From positions 1,057,001-1,121,000 of the forward strand of contig NZ_CP013630.1 in assembly GCF_001664485.1 (NCBI RefSeq): DNA of 64,000 bases, given 5' to 3'. The DNA comes from Rhizobium sp. N324. Lineage in GTDB: Bacteria > Pseudomonadota > Alphaproteobacteria > Rhizobiales > Rhizobiaceae. This document shows positions 56,275 to 64,000 of this stretch, piece after piece; within the stretch, counting starts at the first letter, position 1; each line of letters starts with the position of its first letter. Position numbers and translations under genes: made by a program. Below the pieces are notes generated by a model. The model ran no database searches, was not told the DNA's origin, and saw only the letters and a program-made list of their open reading frames with translations.

Positions 56275-57482
56275 GCTGAAACTCCGGTCTTGGATTTCGC
56301 GGCGACCGCGGCCGGTGATCGCCCGACGATCTCTTGATATTTGCCGGGATCGGTCGCGCCTTCGGTGTTCACCAGCAATATGCGCGAATGGCCGTCGAGA
56401 GACAGGGCTTGCTTGATCGCGGGATCGCCGACAGCGCGGATCAGCCCGGCAAGCCCGACGCCGCCGCTTTCGCCGGCGACAATCGCCGGATCGTTTCCAG
56501 CCGGATCGGCAAGCCGCTTCATCACCGCGATCCCCTCGTCTTCGTCAACGGTCATGAACGCGTCGGCGACGCGGGAGAGGATACGCCAGGCAACGAGGGA
56601 CGGTTCGTAACATTCGAGCATCGCCATGACGGTCGGCGCGCCATGGGCAACGGTCACCGGATGCCCGGCCCGCGCCGTTTCGAACAGGCAGGCGGCGCGG
56701 GCGGGATCGACGACTGTGAAGGTCGGGCGTTCCTCGCCGAAGGCGATGGCCATGTGGCCTGCAACGGTGGCGGCGATCCCGCCGACGCCTGCCTGGATGA
56801 AGACATGGGTGGGCGGCTGCGGCATTGCCCTGAGCGCTTCCCGCACAAGCGCGGTGTAGCCCTGCATCACCAGCCCGGGAATGCGCTCATAACCCGCCCA
56901 TGAGGTGTCCGAGACGATGGTCCAGCCTTTTTGCTCGGCCATGCGCGCCGCCTCGCGAACGGAATCGTCATAGGTGCCGTCCACGCGGATGATCTCGGCG
57001 CCGAAGCGGGCGATGGCGGCGACGCGTTCGTCGCTGACGCCGGCATGCACGAAAATCGCCGCCCGGGCTCCCACAAGCTGCGCGCCCTGGGCCACCGACC
57101 GGCCGTGATTGCCGTCGGTGGCGCAGGCGACGGTCATCGTCCCGGCCACCCCTAGCACAGGAGAAGACTGCAATTGCGAGACATCGACGGCGCGCCCGAG
57201 CCTGTGTGCCGCCTCATCGAGAACCAGCCGGATCACCGCATAGGCGCCGCCAAGCGCCTTGAAGCTGCCGAGGCCGAGCCGGTGGCCTTCGTCCTTGATG
57301 TGGATTGCGGCGACGCCGAGTTCGGCCGCCAGCGCCGGCAGAGCAACGAGCGGCGTTTCCGCATGGTTTTCCCGGAACGCCAGCTGACGCTCGACCGCAT
57401 CTGCGGCTTTCATTCCGAGAGTTTCGGCGTCCCGCGGGTCGAGCGGCTGACGGTAGTCGGAAGTGCTGTTCAGCAGAAACAT
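56271..57482 (-). CDS. dpaL: Diaminopropionate ammonia-lyase
   Basis: A 403-residue pyridoxal-phosphate enzyme of fold type II. DAPAL converts 2,3-diaminopropionate to pyruvate and two ammonia. The PLP lysine is in LGLGSFKALGGAYAV near residue 77, and the phosphate-binding/Asn loop in ATDGNHGRSVAQGAQ, both typical of DpaL/YgeX. The ATG at 57482 gives the normal length; a longer frame is antisense to the Lrp gene. It heads the four-gene operon. Confidence 0.9.
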   Translation of the reverse strand: MFLLNSTSDYRQPLDPRDAETLGMKAADAVERQLAFRENHAETPLVALPALAAELGVAAIHIKDEGHRLGLGSFKALGGAYAVIRLVLDEAAHRLGRAVDVSQLQSSPVLGVAGTMTVACATDGNHGRSVAQGAQLVGARAAIFVHAGVSDERVAAIARFGAEIIRVDGTYDDSVREAARMAEQKGWTIVSDTSWAGYERIPGLVMQGYTALVREALRAMPQPPTHVFIQAGVGGIAATVAGHMAIAFGEERPTFTVVDPARAACLFETARAGHPVTVAHGAPTVMAMLECYEPSLVAWRILSRVADAFMTVDEDEGIAVMKRLADPAGNDPAIVAGESGGVGLAGLIRAVGDPAIKQALSLDGHSRILLVNTEGATDPGKYQEIVGRSPAAVAAKSKTGVSA

Positions 57483-57509
57483 GCGTGCCTCGCTTTCGGT
57501 TGTCCGGCT

Positions 57510-57573
57510 AAAACATATTGCAGGGGCCGCGAAAAAGGCGCTGTATTTCGGCGTTGGTTTTGCAATTTTGTTT
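57510..57573. promoter_or_regulatory. Candidate Lrp-type operator between dpaL and its regulator
   Basis: An imperfect inverted repeat, AAAACATATTGCA (57510-57522) and TGCAATTTTGTTT (57561-57573), matches at 10 of 13 positions and is AT-rich compared with its surroundings. It lies between the two divergent start codons, a usual place for Lrp/AsnC autoregulation and target control. Confidence 0.5.
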
Positions 57574-57588
57574 CGTTGGAGCCCCGTT

Positions 57589-58071
57589 TTGAGCCGCCCG
57601 GTAAAATCCCCCCTGGATGCGTTCGACCACAAAATCCTGGCGATCCTGCAAAGGGACAATATGACGCCGCAACGCACGATCGGCGAAGCCGTCGGCCTGT
57701 CCGCGCCTGCCGTCCAGCGCCGGATCAAGCGGATGACGGAGGATGGGGTCATCCGGGCAAACGTCGCCGTTCTCGACCCCGCAGCGCTCGGCCAATCGAT
57801 CACCATCTTCGTCGAGGTGGAGGTGATCAGCGAAACGGCAAAACAGATTGAACAGGCCAAAAGCCAATTCGCGGCCGCGCCGGAAATCCAGCAGTGCTAC
57901 TACGTCACCGGCGAGGCCGATTTCATCCTGGTCATCGTCGTCCCTGCAATGGCCGACTACGAGGCACTGACACGGCGGCTGTTCTTCGGCAACAACAACG
58001 TCAAACGCTTCCGCACATTCGTCGCGATGGATCGGGTGAAGGTCGGTCTCAGCGTTCCCGTCGAGCGCTGA
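57589..58071 (+). CDS. Lrp/AsnC family transcriptional regulator
   Basis: A 160-residue Lrp-type regulator: an N-terminal helix-turn-helix (FDHKILAILQRDNMTPQRTI, LSAPAVQRRIKRM) and a C-terminal RAM ligand-binding domain (QQCYYVTGEADFILVIVVP). The start is a TTG at 57589 with GGAG at 57578-57581. It is divergent from dpaL with about 106 bp between, so it most likely controls the diaminopropionate operon, probably in response to an amino acid of that pathway. Confidence 0.88.
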   Translation: MSRPVKSPLDAFDHKILAILQRDNMTPQRTIGEAVGLSAPAVQRRIKRMTEDGVIRANVAVLDPAALGQSITIFVEVEVISETAKQIEQAKSQFAAAPEIQQCYYVTGEADFILVIVVPAMADYEALTRRLFFGNNNVKRFRTFVAMDRVKVGLSVPVER

Positions 58072-58129
58072 GACCGGCGGCCCCTGGTGAACGCTCTCTC
58101 ATCGTCCACAATTTTGCGAATATTTTCAG

Positions 58130-58633
58130 ATGTCAACGCTACGAAGTGTGGAGCGTCAACCGGGCCACCCCGTTGCGGCTTTCGCCGTGCTGTTGAGTTC
58201 CTGCGTGCAGTCGAGCACTATGCGCGTGTCCAAGAACCAAATGATAATTCAGACCAGCGCAGAGCCGATGTGCGGCAGCGTTGGGGCAGCGAAGGCTGCG
58301 CAGAAGCAGGCTGCAGTCGAGACCATCAAGGCGGGCTATGATCGTTACATCATCACGTCTGCGGCGGCGGCAAGCAACGTGACGGCAACTCAGATGCCGG
58401 GACATTACAATACCTACGGCACCATAAACTCCTACGGTGGCTATGGCACGGTCAATGCGACGACGACCTATACGCCTGGCCCGATCATCTATGGCGGCTC
58501 ACACGACCAGTCTATTGGCGTGGTGATGTTCAAGGACGGCGAGCCGGGCAGCAATCAAGCAGTGTCCGCTCGCGAAGTACTCGGTTCTAAATGGGCGGTG
58601 ATCGTCAAGGATGGCGTAAACCTCTGCAACTAG
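58130..58633 (+). CDS. Putative lipoprotein, hypothetical
   Basis: A 167-residue ORF. The N-terminus (HPVAAFAVLLSSCVQSS) resembles a short lipoprotein signal with Cys 25 in an LSSC box. The body has a conserved-looking KAGYDRYIITSAAAASNVT segment, then a Gly/Tyr/Thr-rich linker (YGTINSYGGYGTVNATTTY) and a C-terminal VVMFKDGEPGSNQA. I recall similar uncharacterised YdgA-like or toxin-free envelope proteins but no named family. GTG 58148 is another start. Confidence 0.6.
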   Translation: MSTLRSVERQPGHPVAAFAVLLSSCVQSSTMRVSKNQMIIQTSAEPMCGSVGAAKAAQKQAAVETIKAGYDRYIITSAAAASNVTATQMPGHYNTYGTINSYGGYGTVNATTTYTPGPIIYGGSHDQSIGVVMFKDGEPGSNQAVSAREVLGSKWAVIVKDGVNLCN

Positions 58634-58713
58634 AGCGGTTCATCGCTTATCGGAATCGGCAGAGGTCGGCAAAGGGACGGACTCATTTACGATACCTCTA
58701 AGGTGATACGCCA

Positions 58714-59103
58714 ATGAACGCGAGAATTCGAGCAAAAAGAACATTAAAGAATCTGAGGCGCTATGAAGCGATGCCATCGCCGATCTGGCACCAGAGAGAG
58801 GAATTTGGCTTCTTGATTGGGATATATTCTAATCCAGGCCCCAGTAACGCTAAGATATTTATATTGGATAAGGGCATATTTTGGGGCGACGGTGGAGAGG
58901 GCAAGTCATTCCTCTATTCCGAGGTAAAGTTGGTGTCCGTTCTAGAGGGAATAGAGAGCGTTGAAATAATCATCTTGACTGACGGGGGCAAGGAGTTACG
59001 GATTCCTGTCTGCGGCAGGGACGGACAATACTCCGACTGCATGCTCATGCTTCGATTCATGGATAGGGTTGTAGAGGATGCGAAAAAATATCCCTACGAG
59101 TGA
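58714..59103 (+). CDS. Hypothetical cytoplasmic protein, low-GC
   Basis: A 129-residue ORF starting MNARIRAKRTLKNLRRYEAM. No signal or membrane segment and no family I recognise. The sequence alternates beta-like segments (KIFILDKGIFWG, SVEIIILTDGGKEL), suggesting a compact domain. Base composition is clearly lower in GC than flanking genes, suggesting recent transfer. It could be a solitary immunity or accessory gene. Confidence 0.55.
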   Translation: MNARIRAKRTLKNLRRYEAMPSPIWHQREEFGFLIGIYSNPGPSNAKIFILDKGIFWGDGGEGKSFLYSEVKLVSVLEGIESVEIIILTDGGKELRIPVCGRDGQYSDCMLMLRFMDRVVEDAKKYPYE

Positions 59104-59268
59104 GCCGCACCGGCCGATTTACGAAAATGCTGCATTTCTCCCGATCGATCACCGAAGTCCGATCCTTGAAAGGATAAATATCGAGCCTCCGGGCCTATCA
59201 CTTTGTCAATTGGGGCCAAAGGTGGCCTTTGCCGCCGAGACCCGCAACGCTGAAACCGGCCGCCCCGC

Positions 59269-62181
59269 TCACGCCCGCTTGGTCAGCGGAAACCGTTCCC
59301 GCAGCAGTCGCAGCACTGATTCCGAGGCGATCGGTGGGCCGAACAGATAGCTTTGCCCGTAGTTGCAGCCCATCTTGGCAAGCTCGATCGCATCCTCGTT
59401 GGATTCGATCCCTTCGGCCACCACCTTCATTTCAAGTTCGCGCGCCATGGCGATGACCGATCTGAGCACGGTCGCCTTCTTGTCGCTGCCGTCGCGCACC
59501 AAGGCCTTGTCGAGCTTGATCATGTCGAAGGGGAAGCGGGTGAGATAGGCGAGCGAGGAATAGCCGGTGCCGAAATCGTCGAGCGCCAGGCCGATGCCGG
59601 CTTCCTTGAGCTTCTGCAGCACGAGCCGGGCCTGTTCCGGATTTTCCATGACCATGGACTCGGTCAGTTCGAGCTTGAGGCGGGCGGGCTGGCAATGGGT
59701 CTTGGCGAGAACCGAGCGCACGTCGTCATAGAGCTCGTTGTTGAGCAGCTGCACGCTCGACAGGTTGATCGACACGAAGATCGGCAATTCGCCGGTCTGG
59801 TTCTGCCAGCTCATCAGGTCGTTGGTCGCCTGCTCCAGCGCGAACATGCCGAGCGGGCCGATGAGATCGGAGGCCTCGGCGATCGGGATGAATTCGGACG
59901 GGGGAATATTGCCGCGTTTGGGATGTTCCCAGCGCATCAGCGCCTCGAAACCGGCGACCTCGACATCTTCAAGCCGGGCGATCGGCTGGTAGACCATCGA
60001 CAATTCCTTGCGCTCGATGGCGCGGCGCAGGTCCGTTTCGAGCTGCAGCCGGTCGGTGCCGAAGTCGCGGAAGGCCGGCTGGAACGGCTCGACCCGGTTG
60101 CCGCCGGCCCGTTTTGCCCGGTACATGGCAAGCTCGGCATCGCTGAGCAGGCCGCTGGCGCTCTCCTGCCGGTCGACCCAGGAGGTCAGGCCGATCGAAG
60201 CGGTCAGGATGATCTCGCGGTTGGCGAAGTTGATCGGCACCATGATCGCCTTGCTGATCGCATCGGCGAAATCGGCGACCTTGGCGGGATTGTGCTCGGA
60301 CACCAGGATGAGACCGAACTGGTCGCCGGCAAGCCGCGCCAGCGTGTCCTGCGGCTTCAACAGCCGGCGCAGGCGCCGGGTCAGCGCAATCAGGATATTG
60401 TCGCCGGCGGCGACCCCGAGCGCATCATTGACCAGCTTGTAGCGGTCGATGTCGATCACCATCACGGTGGGCTTCAGCGTATCGCCGCCCGGCGCCAGCG
60501 CCAGCACCGCCTGCAGCCGGTCGAGGAACACCTGCCGGTTCGGCAGGCCGGTCAGATTGTCGTGCAGCGCATCGTGCAGCAGCCGCTCGACGGAATTTTT
60601 CTGCTCGGTGACGTCGACGATCGTGCCGACGCAGCGGATGATCTCGCCGTTCGAGCCGAGCACCGGCCGGGCGCGGATCAGCAGCCAGTGGAAATGCCCG
60701 TCCTCGGCGCGGATGCGGAATTCGTGGTTCAGCCGCCCGCGCCGGTGTTCGAGCAGCACGTCGAGCGTGGCGCGGAAGCGGTCGCGATCGTCAGGATGCA
60801 GCCGCGGCAGCCAGTTGCGCGCCGCGCCATGCATGGTGCCCGGGGACAGGCCGAGCTTGGTCGAAACGTCGGGAATGGTGACGACGCGGTCGCGCGCCAC
60901 GTCCCAATCCCACACCATGTCGCCGGAGCCGGTCAGCGCCAGCGATTGCCGCTCGAGATCGGAAAACAGCCCCTGCTGGAAGGCGCCGCCGGCAAAGGCG
61001 TGCTGCATGACGGTGAAGCCGATCAGCAGCACGATGAGCACCAACCCGCCGCCGAGGGCCGGCTGGATGATGTCGTTGTCGAGCCGCCCGGTGACCGTCA
61101 GCCATGCGCCGAACAGCCAGACGAGCGTCAGCGCCCAGGCCGGCACCAACAGGATGGCGCGGTCATAGCGGTTGAAGCCGAGATAGACGATCAGTAAGAG
61201 CCCGGTCGCCGCCGTCAGCGCGAAGGAAAGCCGGGCGATGCCGGCGGCAATCGACGGATCGTAGATCGCGACGCCGAAGAGCAGGGCAAGGCCGAGCACC
61301 CAGGCGAGCGTCGCGTAACCCAGATGCGCATGCCAGCGGTTGAGGTTCAAATAGGTGAACAGGAAGATGACGAAACTGGAGGCGAGCGCCACCTCGGCGC
61401 AGGCGCGCCATATTCGCTGGTCGGCCGAGGCCACGCTGATCAGCTTGCCGAGGAAACCGAAGTCGACGCAGATATAGCCGAGCACTGCCCAGGCAAGTGC
61501 GGCGGTCGCCGGCAGCATCGAGGTGCCCTTGACGACGAAGAGGATGGTCAGGAACACCGCCAGCAGGCCGGCAATGCCGAGCACGATACCGCGATAGAGC
61601 GTGAAGGCGTTGATCGTGTCCTTGTAGGCGTTCGGTTCCCAGAGGTAGATCTGCGGCAGCTCCGGCGTCGACAGCTCGGCGACGAAGGTGATGACGGCGC
61701 CGGGGTTCAGCGTGATGCGGAAGACGTCGGCCTCGTCGCTCGGCTGCCGGTCGAGCGCGAAGCCTTCGCTCGGCGTAATCGCGCTGATGCGCTGCGAGCC
61801 GAGATCCGGCCAGAACAGCTTGGAATTGACCAGACGGAAATGCGGCGCGACGATGACCCGCTCTAGCTGTTCCTCCGAGACATTGGCGAGCGCGAACACC
61901 GCCCAGTCGCCCTGGTGATTTTCAGAGCTTGCCCTGACCTCGATGCGGCGGCGGATACCGTCGGCGCCGGCCGCCGTCGAAACCTGGAAGGCCTCGCCCT
62001 GGTTGACGTAGATTTCGGTCGTCGCGGTCAGGTCGAGCGCGGTGTCGTCACGGGAAATCTTCACCGGTTCGGCCGCCTGGGCAGCGCCCGCCGAAAGGGC
62101 GAACACCGCCAGCAAAAAGGCTGCGATCACCGCGATCAAACGTCCGGACGGTGACTTGGGCAGCATGCGGTCTCTGGTCAT
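59269..62181 (-). CDS. Membrane EAL-domain protein with degenerate GGDEF (c-di-GMP phosphodiesterase)
   Basis: A 970-residue protein: signal peptide (about 1-36), a periplasmic domain (about 40-190), a block of about seven helices (195-400), a PAS domain (about 420-535), then GGDEF and EAL. The GGDEF active site reads AGDQF (LARLAGDQFGLIL near residue 619), so cyclase activity is unlikely. EAL is intact (FEALMRW near 745, LDDFGTGYSSLAYL), so it probably degrades cyclic di-GMP, with GGDEF acting as a regulatory domain. Its start overlaps the stop of the RimJ-like gene. Confidence 0.9.
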   Translation of the reverse strand: MTRDRMLPKSPSGRLIAVIAAFLLAVFALSAGAAQAAEPVKISRDDTALDLTATTEIYVNQGEAFQVSTAAGADGIRRRIEVRASSENHQGDWAVFALANVSEEQLERVIVAPHFRLVNSKLFWPDLGSQRISAITPSEGFALDRQPSDEADVFRITLNPGAVITFVAELSTPELPQIYLWEPNAYKDTINAFTLYRGIVLGIAGLLAVFLTILFVVKGTSMLPATAALAWAVLGYICVDFGFLGKLISVASADQRIWRACAEVALASSFVIFLFTYLNLNRWHAHLGYATLAWVLGLALLFGVAIYDPSIAAGIARLSFALTAATGLLLIVYLGFNRYDRAILLVPAWALTLVWLFGAWLTVTGRLDNDIIQPALGGGLVLIVLLIGFTVMQHAFAGGAFQQGLFSDLERQSLALTGSGDMVWDWDVARDRVVTIPDVSTKLGLSPGTMHGAARNWLPRLHPDDRDRFRATLDVLLEHRRGRLNHEFRIRAEDGHFHWLLIRARPVLGSNGEIIRCVGTIVDVTEQKNSVERLLHDALHDNLTGLPNRQVFLDRLQAVLALAPGGDTLKPTVMVIDIDRYKLVNDALGVAAGDNILIALTRRLRRLLKPQDTLARLAGDQFGLILVSEHNPAKVADFADAISKAIMVPINFANREIILTASIGLTSWVDRQESASGLLSDAELAMYRAKRAGGNRVEPFQPAFRDFGTDRLQLETDLRRAIERKELSMVYQPIARLEDVEVAGFEALMRWEHPKRGNIPPSEFIPIAEASDLIGPLGMFALEQATNDLMSWQNQTGELPIFVSINLSSVQLLNNELYDDVRSVLAKTHCQPARLKLELTESMVMENPEQARLVLQKLKEAGIGLALDDFGTGYSSLAYLTRFPFDMIKLDKALVRDGSDKKATVLRSVIAMARELEMKVVAEGIESNEDAIELAKMGCNYGQSYLFGPPIASESVLRLLRERFPLTKRA

Positions 62182-62792
62182 CGGCTGTCGGTTTTCCTGC
62201 CTTTATCCGTATCGGTGGCGAGACGTGAAAACATCACATGGTCATGCCACTGACCGTTGATCTTCAAGTATCCGCGCAGATAGCCTTCCTGCTGAAACCC
62301 GGCCTTTTCAAGCAGACGGATGCTGCGCGCGTTATCTGGAATACAGGCTGCTTCGATACGGTGCAACTCAAGCCCGGCGAAGATGTAAGGAATAACCAAT
62401 TGCAGAGCGGCGAACATATGCCCCTGGCCGGCATGGCGTTCGCCCATCCAGTAGCCGATCATGCAGCTTTGTGCCGCACCCCGCCTGATATAGCCGATGG
62501 TAATGCCGCCGACGAGCGTCTGGTTTTCCTTGAGGAAAATGAACAACGGCACCGCCTGGCCCGAGGCGTATTCCTGCTTGCCGCGGATGACGCGGGCGCG
62601 ATAGGCGCCCTCCGTCAGCTCGTCGCGCCGCCAGGTCGGCTCCCAGGGTTCGAGGAACTTGCGGCTTTCGGCGCGCAGCCGGTGCCACTGGTTGAAATCC
62701 TGGTAGCGCGGCAGGCGCAAGAGATATCGGTCGTTTTCCAGCTCGACCGCATCCGGCTGCCGCGACAGGAACCGAAACACCGATTTTGGCAT
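62178..62792 (-). CDS. RimJ-type GNAT N-acetyltransferase
   Basis: A 204-residue GNAT close to RimJ/RimL N-alpha-acetyltransferases of ribosomal proteins. Typical segments are YLLRLPRYQDFNQWHRLRAE, GYWMGERHAGQGHMFAALQL and EAACIPDNARSIRLLEKAGF. It overlaps the following EAL gene by four bases and starts 30 bp after the M16 peptidase stop, so three genes appear co-transcribed. Confidence 0.9.
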   Translation of the reverse strand: MPKSVFRFLSRQPDAVELENDRYLLRLPRYQDFNQWHRLRAESRKFLEPWEPTWRRDELTEGAYRARVIRGKQEYASGQAVPLFIFLKENQTLVGGITIGYIRRGAAQSCMIGYWMGERHAGQGHMFAALQLVIPYIFAGLELHRIEAACIPDNARSIRLLEKAGFQQEGYLRGYLKINGQWHDHVMFSRLATDTDKGRKTDSR

Positions 62793-62821
62793 CGATCACT
62801 CCCGGCAGGACGAACGCCGGC

Positions 62822-64000
62822 TCAGCGGCCGGCCTGCATCGTCTTCGGTGCCGGGACCGAAAGCGAAGCGGTGATGTCTTCCATCGGCGCAAGCTGTTCC
62901 AGCGGCCCGATCGCCGAAAGCGTCGGCACCGTGTCGTAGAACAGCCGGCCGGCGAGATCCGTCAGCCGCTCGATGGTGATGCCTTCGAGCCGCTCCATCA
63001 TCTCCGGATTGGAGATCGGCCGGCCGTAAAGCATCATCTGCCTGGCGATCTGGCCGGCGCGCGAGGCCGGGCTTTCCTGGCCCATCAGCAGCTGGGCGCG
63101 GATCTGGGCGCGGGCGCGCTCGATTTCCTTCTGGTGGATCTCGTTGGCGGATTTGTGCAGCTCGTCGATGATGACGGGCACCAGCTCCGGCAGGTTCTCG
63201 CCGCCGGTCGCGGCATGAATGCCGAAGATGCCGGTGTCGGAAAAGCCCCAGTGGAAGGCATAGACCGAATAACAGAGGCCGCGGAACTCACGCACTTCCT
63301 GGAACAGCCTGGAGGACATGCCGCCGCCGAGGATGTTGGCGAGGATCTGCGAGCAGTAGAAATCGCGGGCGTGGTAGGGCTTGCCCTCGAAGCCGAGCAG
63401 GATCTGCGCGTCCATCAGGTCGCGCGGCTCGCGCACGCTGCCGCCGATATAACGCGCCGCTTCCATCACCGGCGGCGCCGAAGGCTCGCTCGGCAGGCTG
63501 GCGAAACGGTCCTCGACCATGCGCACGAACTCGTCATGCTCGACGGCGCCGGTGGCGACCACGAACATGCGGTCGGTCGTGTAGTTGCGGCCGAGATAGG
63601 CGCGGATCTGCTGCGGCGTGAAGGAGACGACGGTCTCCGGCGTGCCGAGGATCGCCCGGCCGAGCGTCTGGTCGCGATAGGCGACCTCGGAGAACCGGTC
63701 GAACACCACGTCGTCGGGCGTGTCGTTGGCGGCGTTGATCTCCTGCAGGATCACCTGCTTCTCGCGCTCCAGCTCTTCTTCCTCGAAGGCCGATTCCGTC
63801 AGGATGTCGGCGAGGATATCGACGGCGAGCGGTACGTGGTCTTTCAGCACGCGGGCGTAGTAGGAGGTGGTCTCGGTCGACGTGGCGGCATTGACCTCGC
63901 CGCCGACATCTTCGATTTCCTCGGCGATCTGGCGGGCCGAGCGGCGTCCCGTTCCCTTGAAGGCCATGTGTTCGAGCAGGTGGGCGATGCCGTGCTCGTC
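62822..64000 (-). CDS. M16 family zinc metallopeptidase (partial, 5' end outside window)
   Basis: The C-terminal 392 residues of a mitochondrial-processing-peptidase-like M16B protease. The inverted zinc motif H-x2-E-H is just inside the window edge (HLLEHMAFKG), and the third ligand Glu is in the EEELEREKQVILQEINAAND region about 75 residues later. The first in-frame ATG at 63967 follows the zinc motif and is not the true start. It is the first visible gene of a likely operon with the RimJ-like and EAL genes. Confidence 0.93.
   Translation of the reverse strand, partial: DEHGIAHLLEHMAFKGTGRRSARQIAEEIEDVGGEVNAATSTETTSYYARVLKDHVPLAVDILADILTESAFEEEELEREKQVILQEINAANDTPDDVVFDRFSEVAYRDQTLGRAILGTPETVVSFTPQQIRAYLGRNYTTDRMFVVATGAVEHDEFVRMVEDRFASLPSEPSAPPVMEAARYIGGSVREPRDLMDAQILLGFEGKPYHARDFYCSQILANILGGGMSSRLFQEVREFRGLCYSVYAFHWGFSDTGIFGIHAATGGENLPELVPVIIDELHKSANEIHQKEIERARAQIRAQLLMGQESPASRAGQIARQMMLYGRPISNPEMMERLEGITIERLTDLAGRLFYDTVPTLSAIGPLEQLAPMEDITASLSVPAPKTMQAGR

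Noticed and set aside
59353..61197. 614-codon plus-strand ORF opposite the EAL-domain gene
   Set aside because: Antisense shadow of a gene with clear PAS, GGDEF and EAL motifs.

Overview
The window is high-GC alphaproteobacterial chromosome, most like the Rhizobium etli/leguminosarum group. The basis is the aa3 cytochrome oxidase operon order, bioMNY, a RibBA-type protein with a degenerate second half, an invasion-associated-locus-B protein, DUF1344, a type II homoserine kinase next to rnhA, and several copies of RIME-like palindromic intergenic repeats. This is recognition from protein families and repeats, not a database match. I saw no rRNA, tRNA, CRISPR array, phage or complete insertion sequence.

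Layout. 1-5.4 kb: partial pirin, an SDR oxidoreductase, histone-deacetylase-like protein plus xseB, a thioesterase, a 2H phosphoesterase, and an orphan ectoine-synthase homologue divergent from a LysR regulator. 5.4-9.3 kb: accessory stretch with a HEAT-like protein of unknown role, a divergent methionyl-tRNA synthetase behind a complete-looking Met-codon attenuator, and a tiny Gly/Asp-rich membrane protein. 9.4-15.2 kb: bioMNY, a YcaQ-type protein, ribB and aroC. 15.3-29.3 kb: a CHASE-PAS-GGDEF-EAL protein, fabI with a phosphatase, a DnaJ-domain protein, pdxH, a polysaccharide deacetylase, a D,D-carboxypeptidase, tldD and an ialB-like gene. 29.6-37.7 kb: cytochrome oxidase structural and assembly genes (coxB-coxA-ctaB-coxF-ctaG-coxC), then a small GNAT/kinase pair, a DUF983 protein and SURF1. 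37.8-44.4 kb: ispH, thrB, rnhA, a zinc metallopeptidase-like protein, CsbD, YqgE, a DsbD-domain protein and a peroxiredoxin. 44.4-48.0 kb: repeat-rich DNA, then a Zur-type operator and a zinc ABC importer (aztABC-like) headed by a 42-residue membrane peptide. 48-53 kb: a ModA-like binding protein without signal peptide, secreted hypotheticals and a chemoreceptor. 53-58 kb: a catabolic operon (2,3-diaminopropionate ammonia-lyase, two M20 hydrolases, a class II aldolase) divergent from its probable Lrp/AsnC regulator. 58-64 kb: two orphan hypotheticals, an EAL protein with a broken GGDEF site, a RimJ-like acetyltransferase and a partial M16 peptidase.

Most notable: positions 7072-7214, upstream of the divergent methionyl-tRNA synthetase, hold a promoter-like sequence, a 16-codon ORF with three consecutive Met codons that would start at or near the transcript 5' end, two mutually exclusive RNA pairings and an intrinsic terminator. 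This is the architecture of ribosome-mediated attenuation, resembling the rhizobial trp leader but tuned to methionine. Second in interest is the diaminopropionate-lyase operon, which could degrade N-acylated diaminopropionate compounds, possibly plant-derived.
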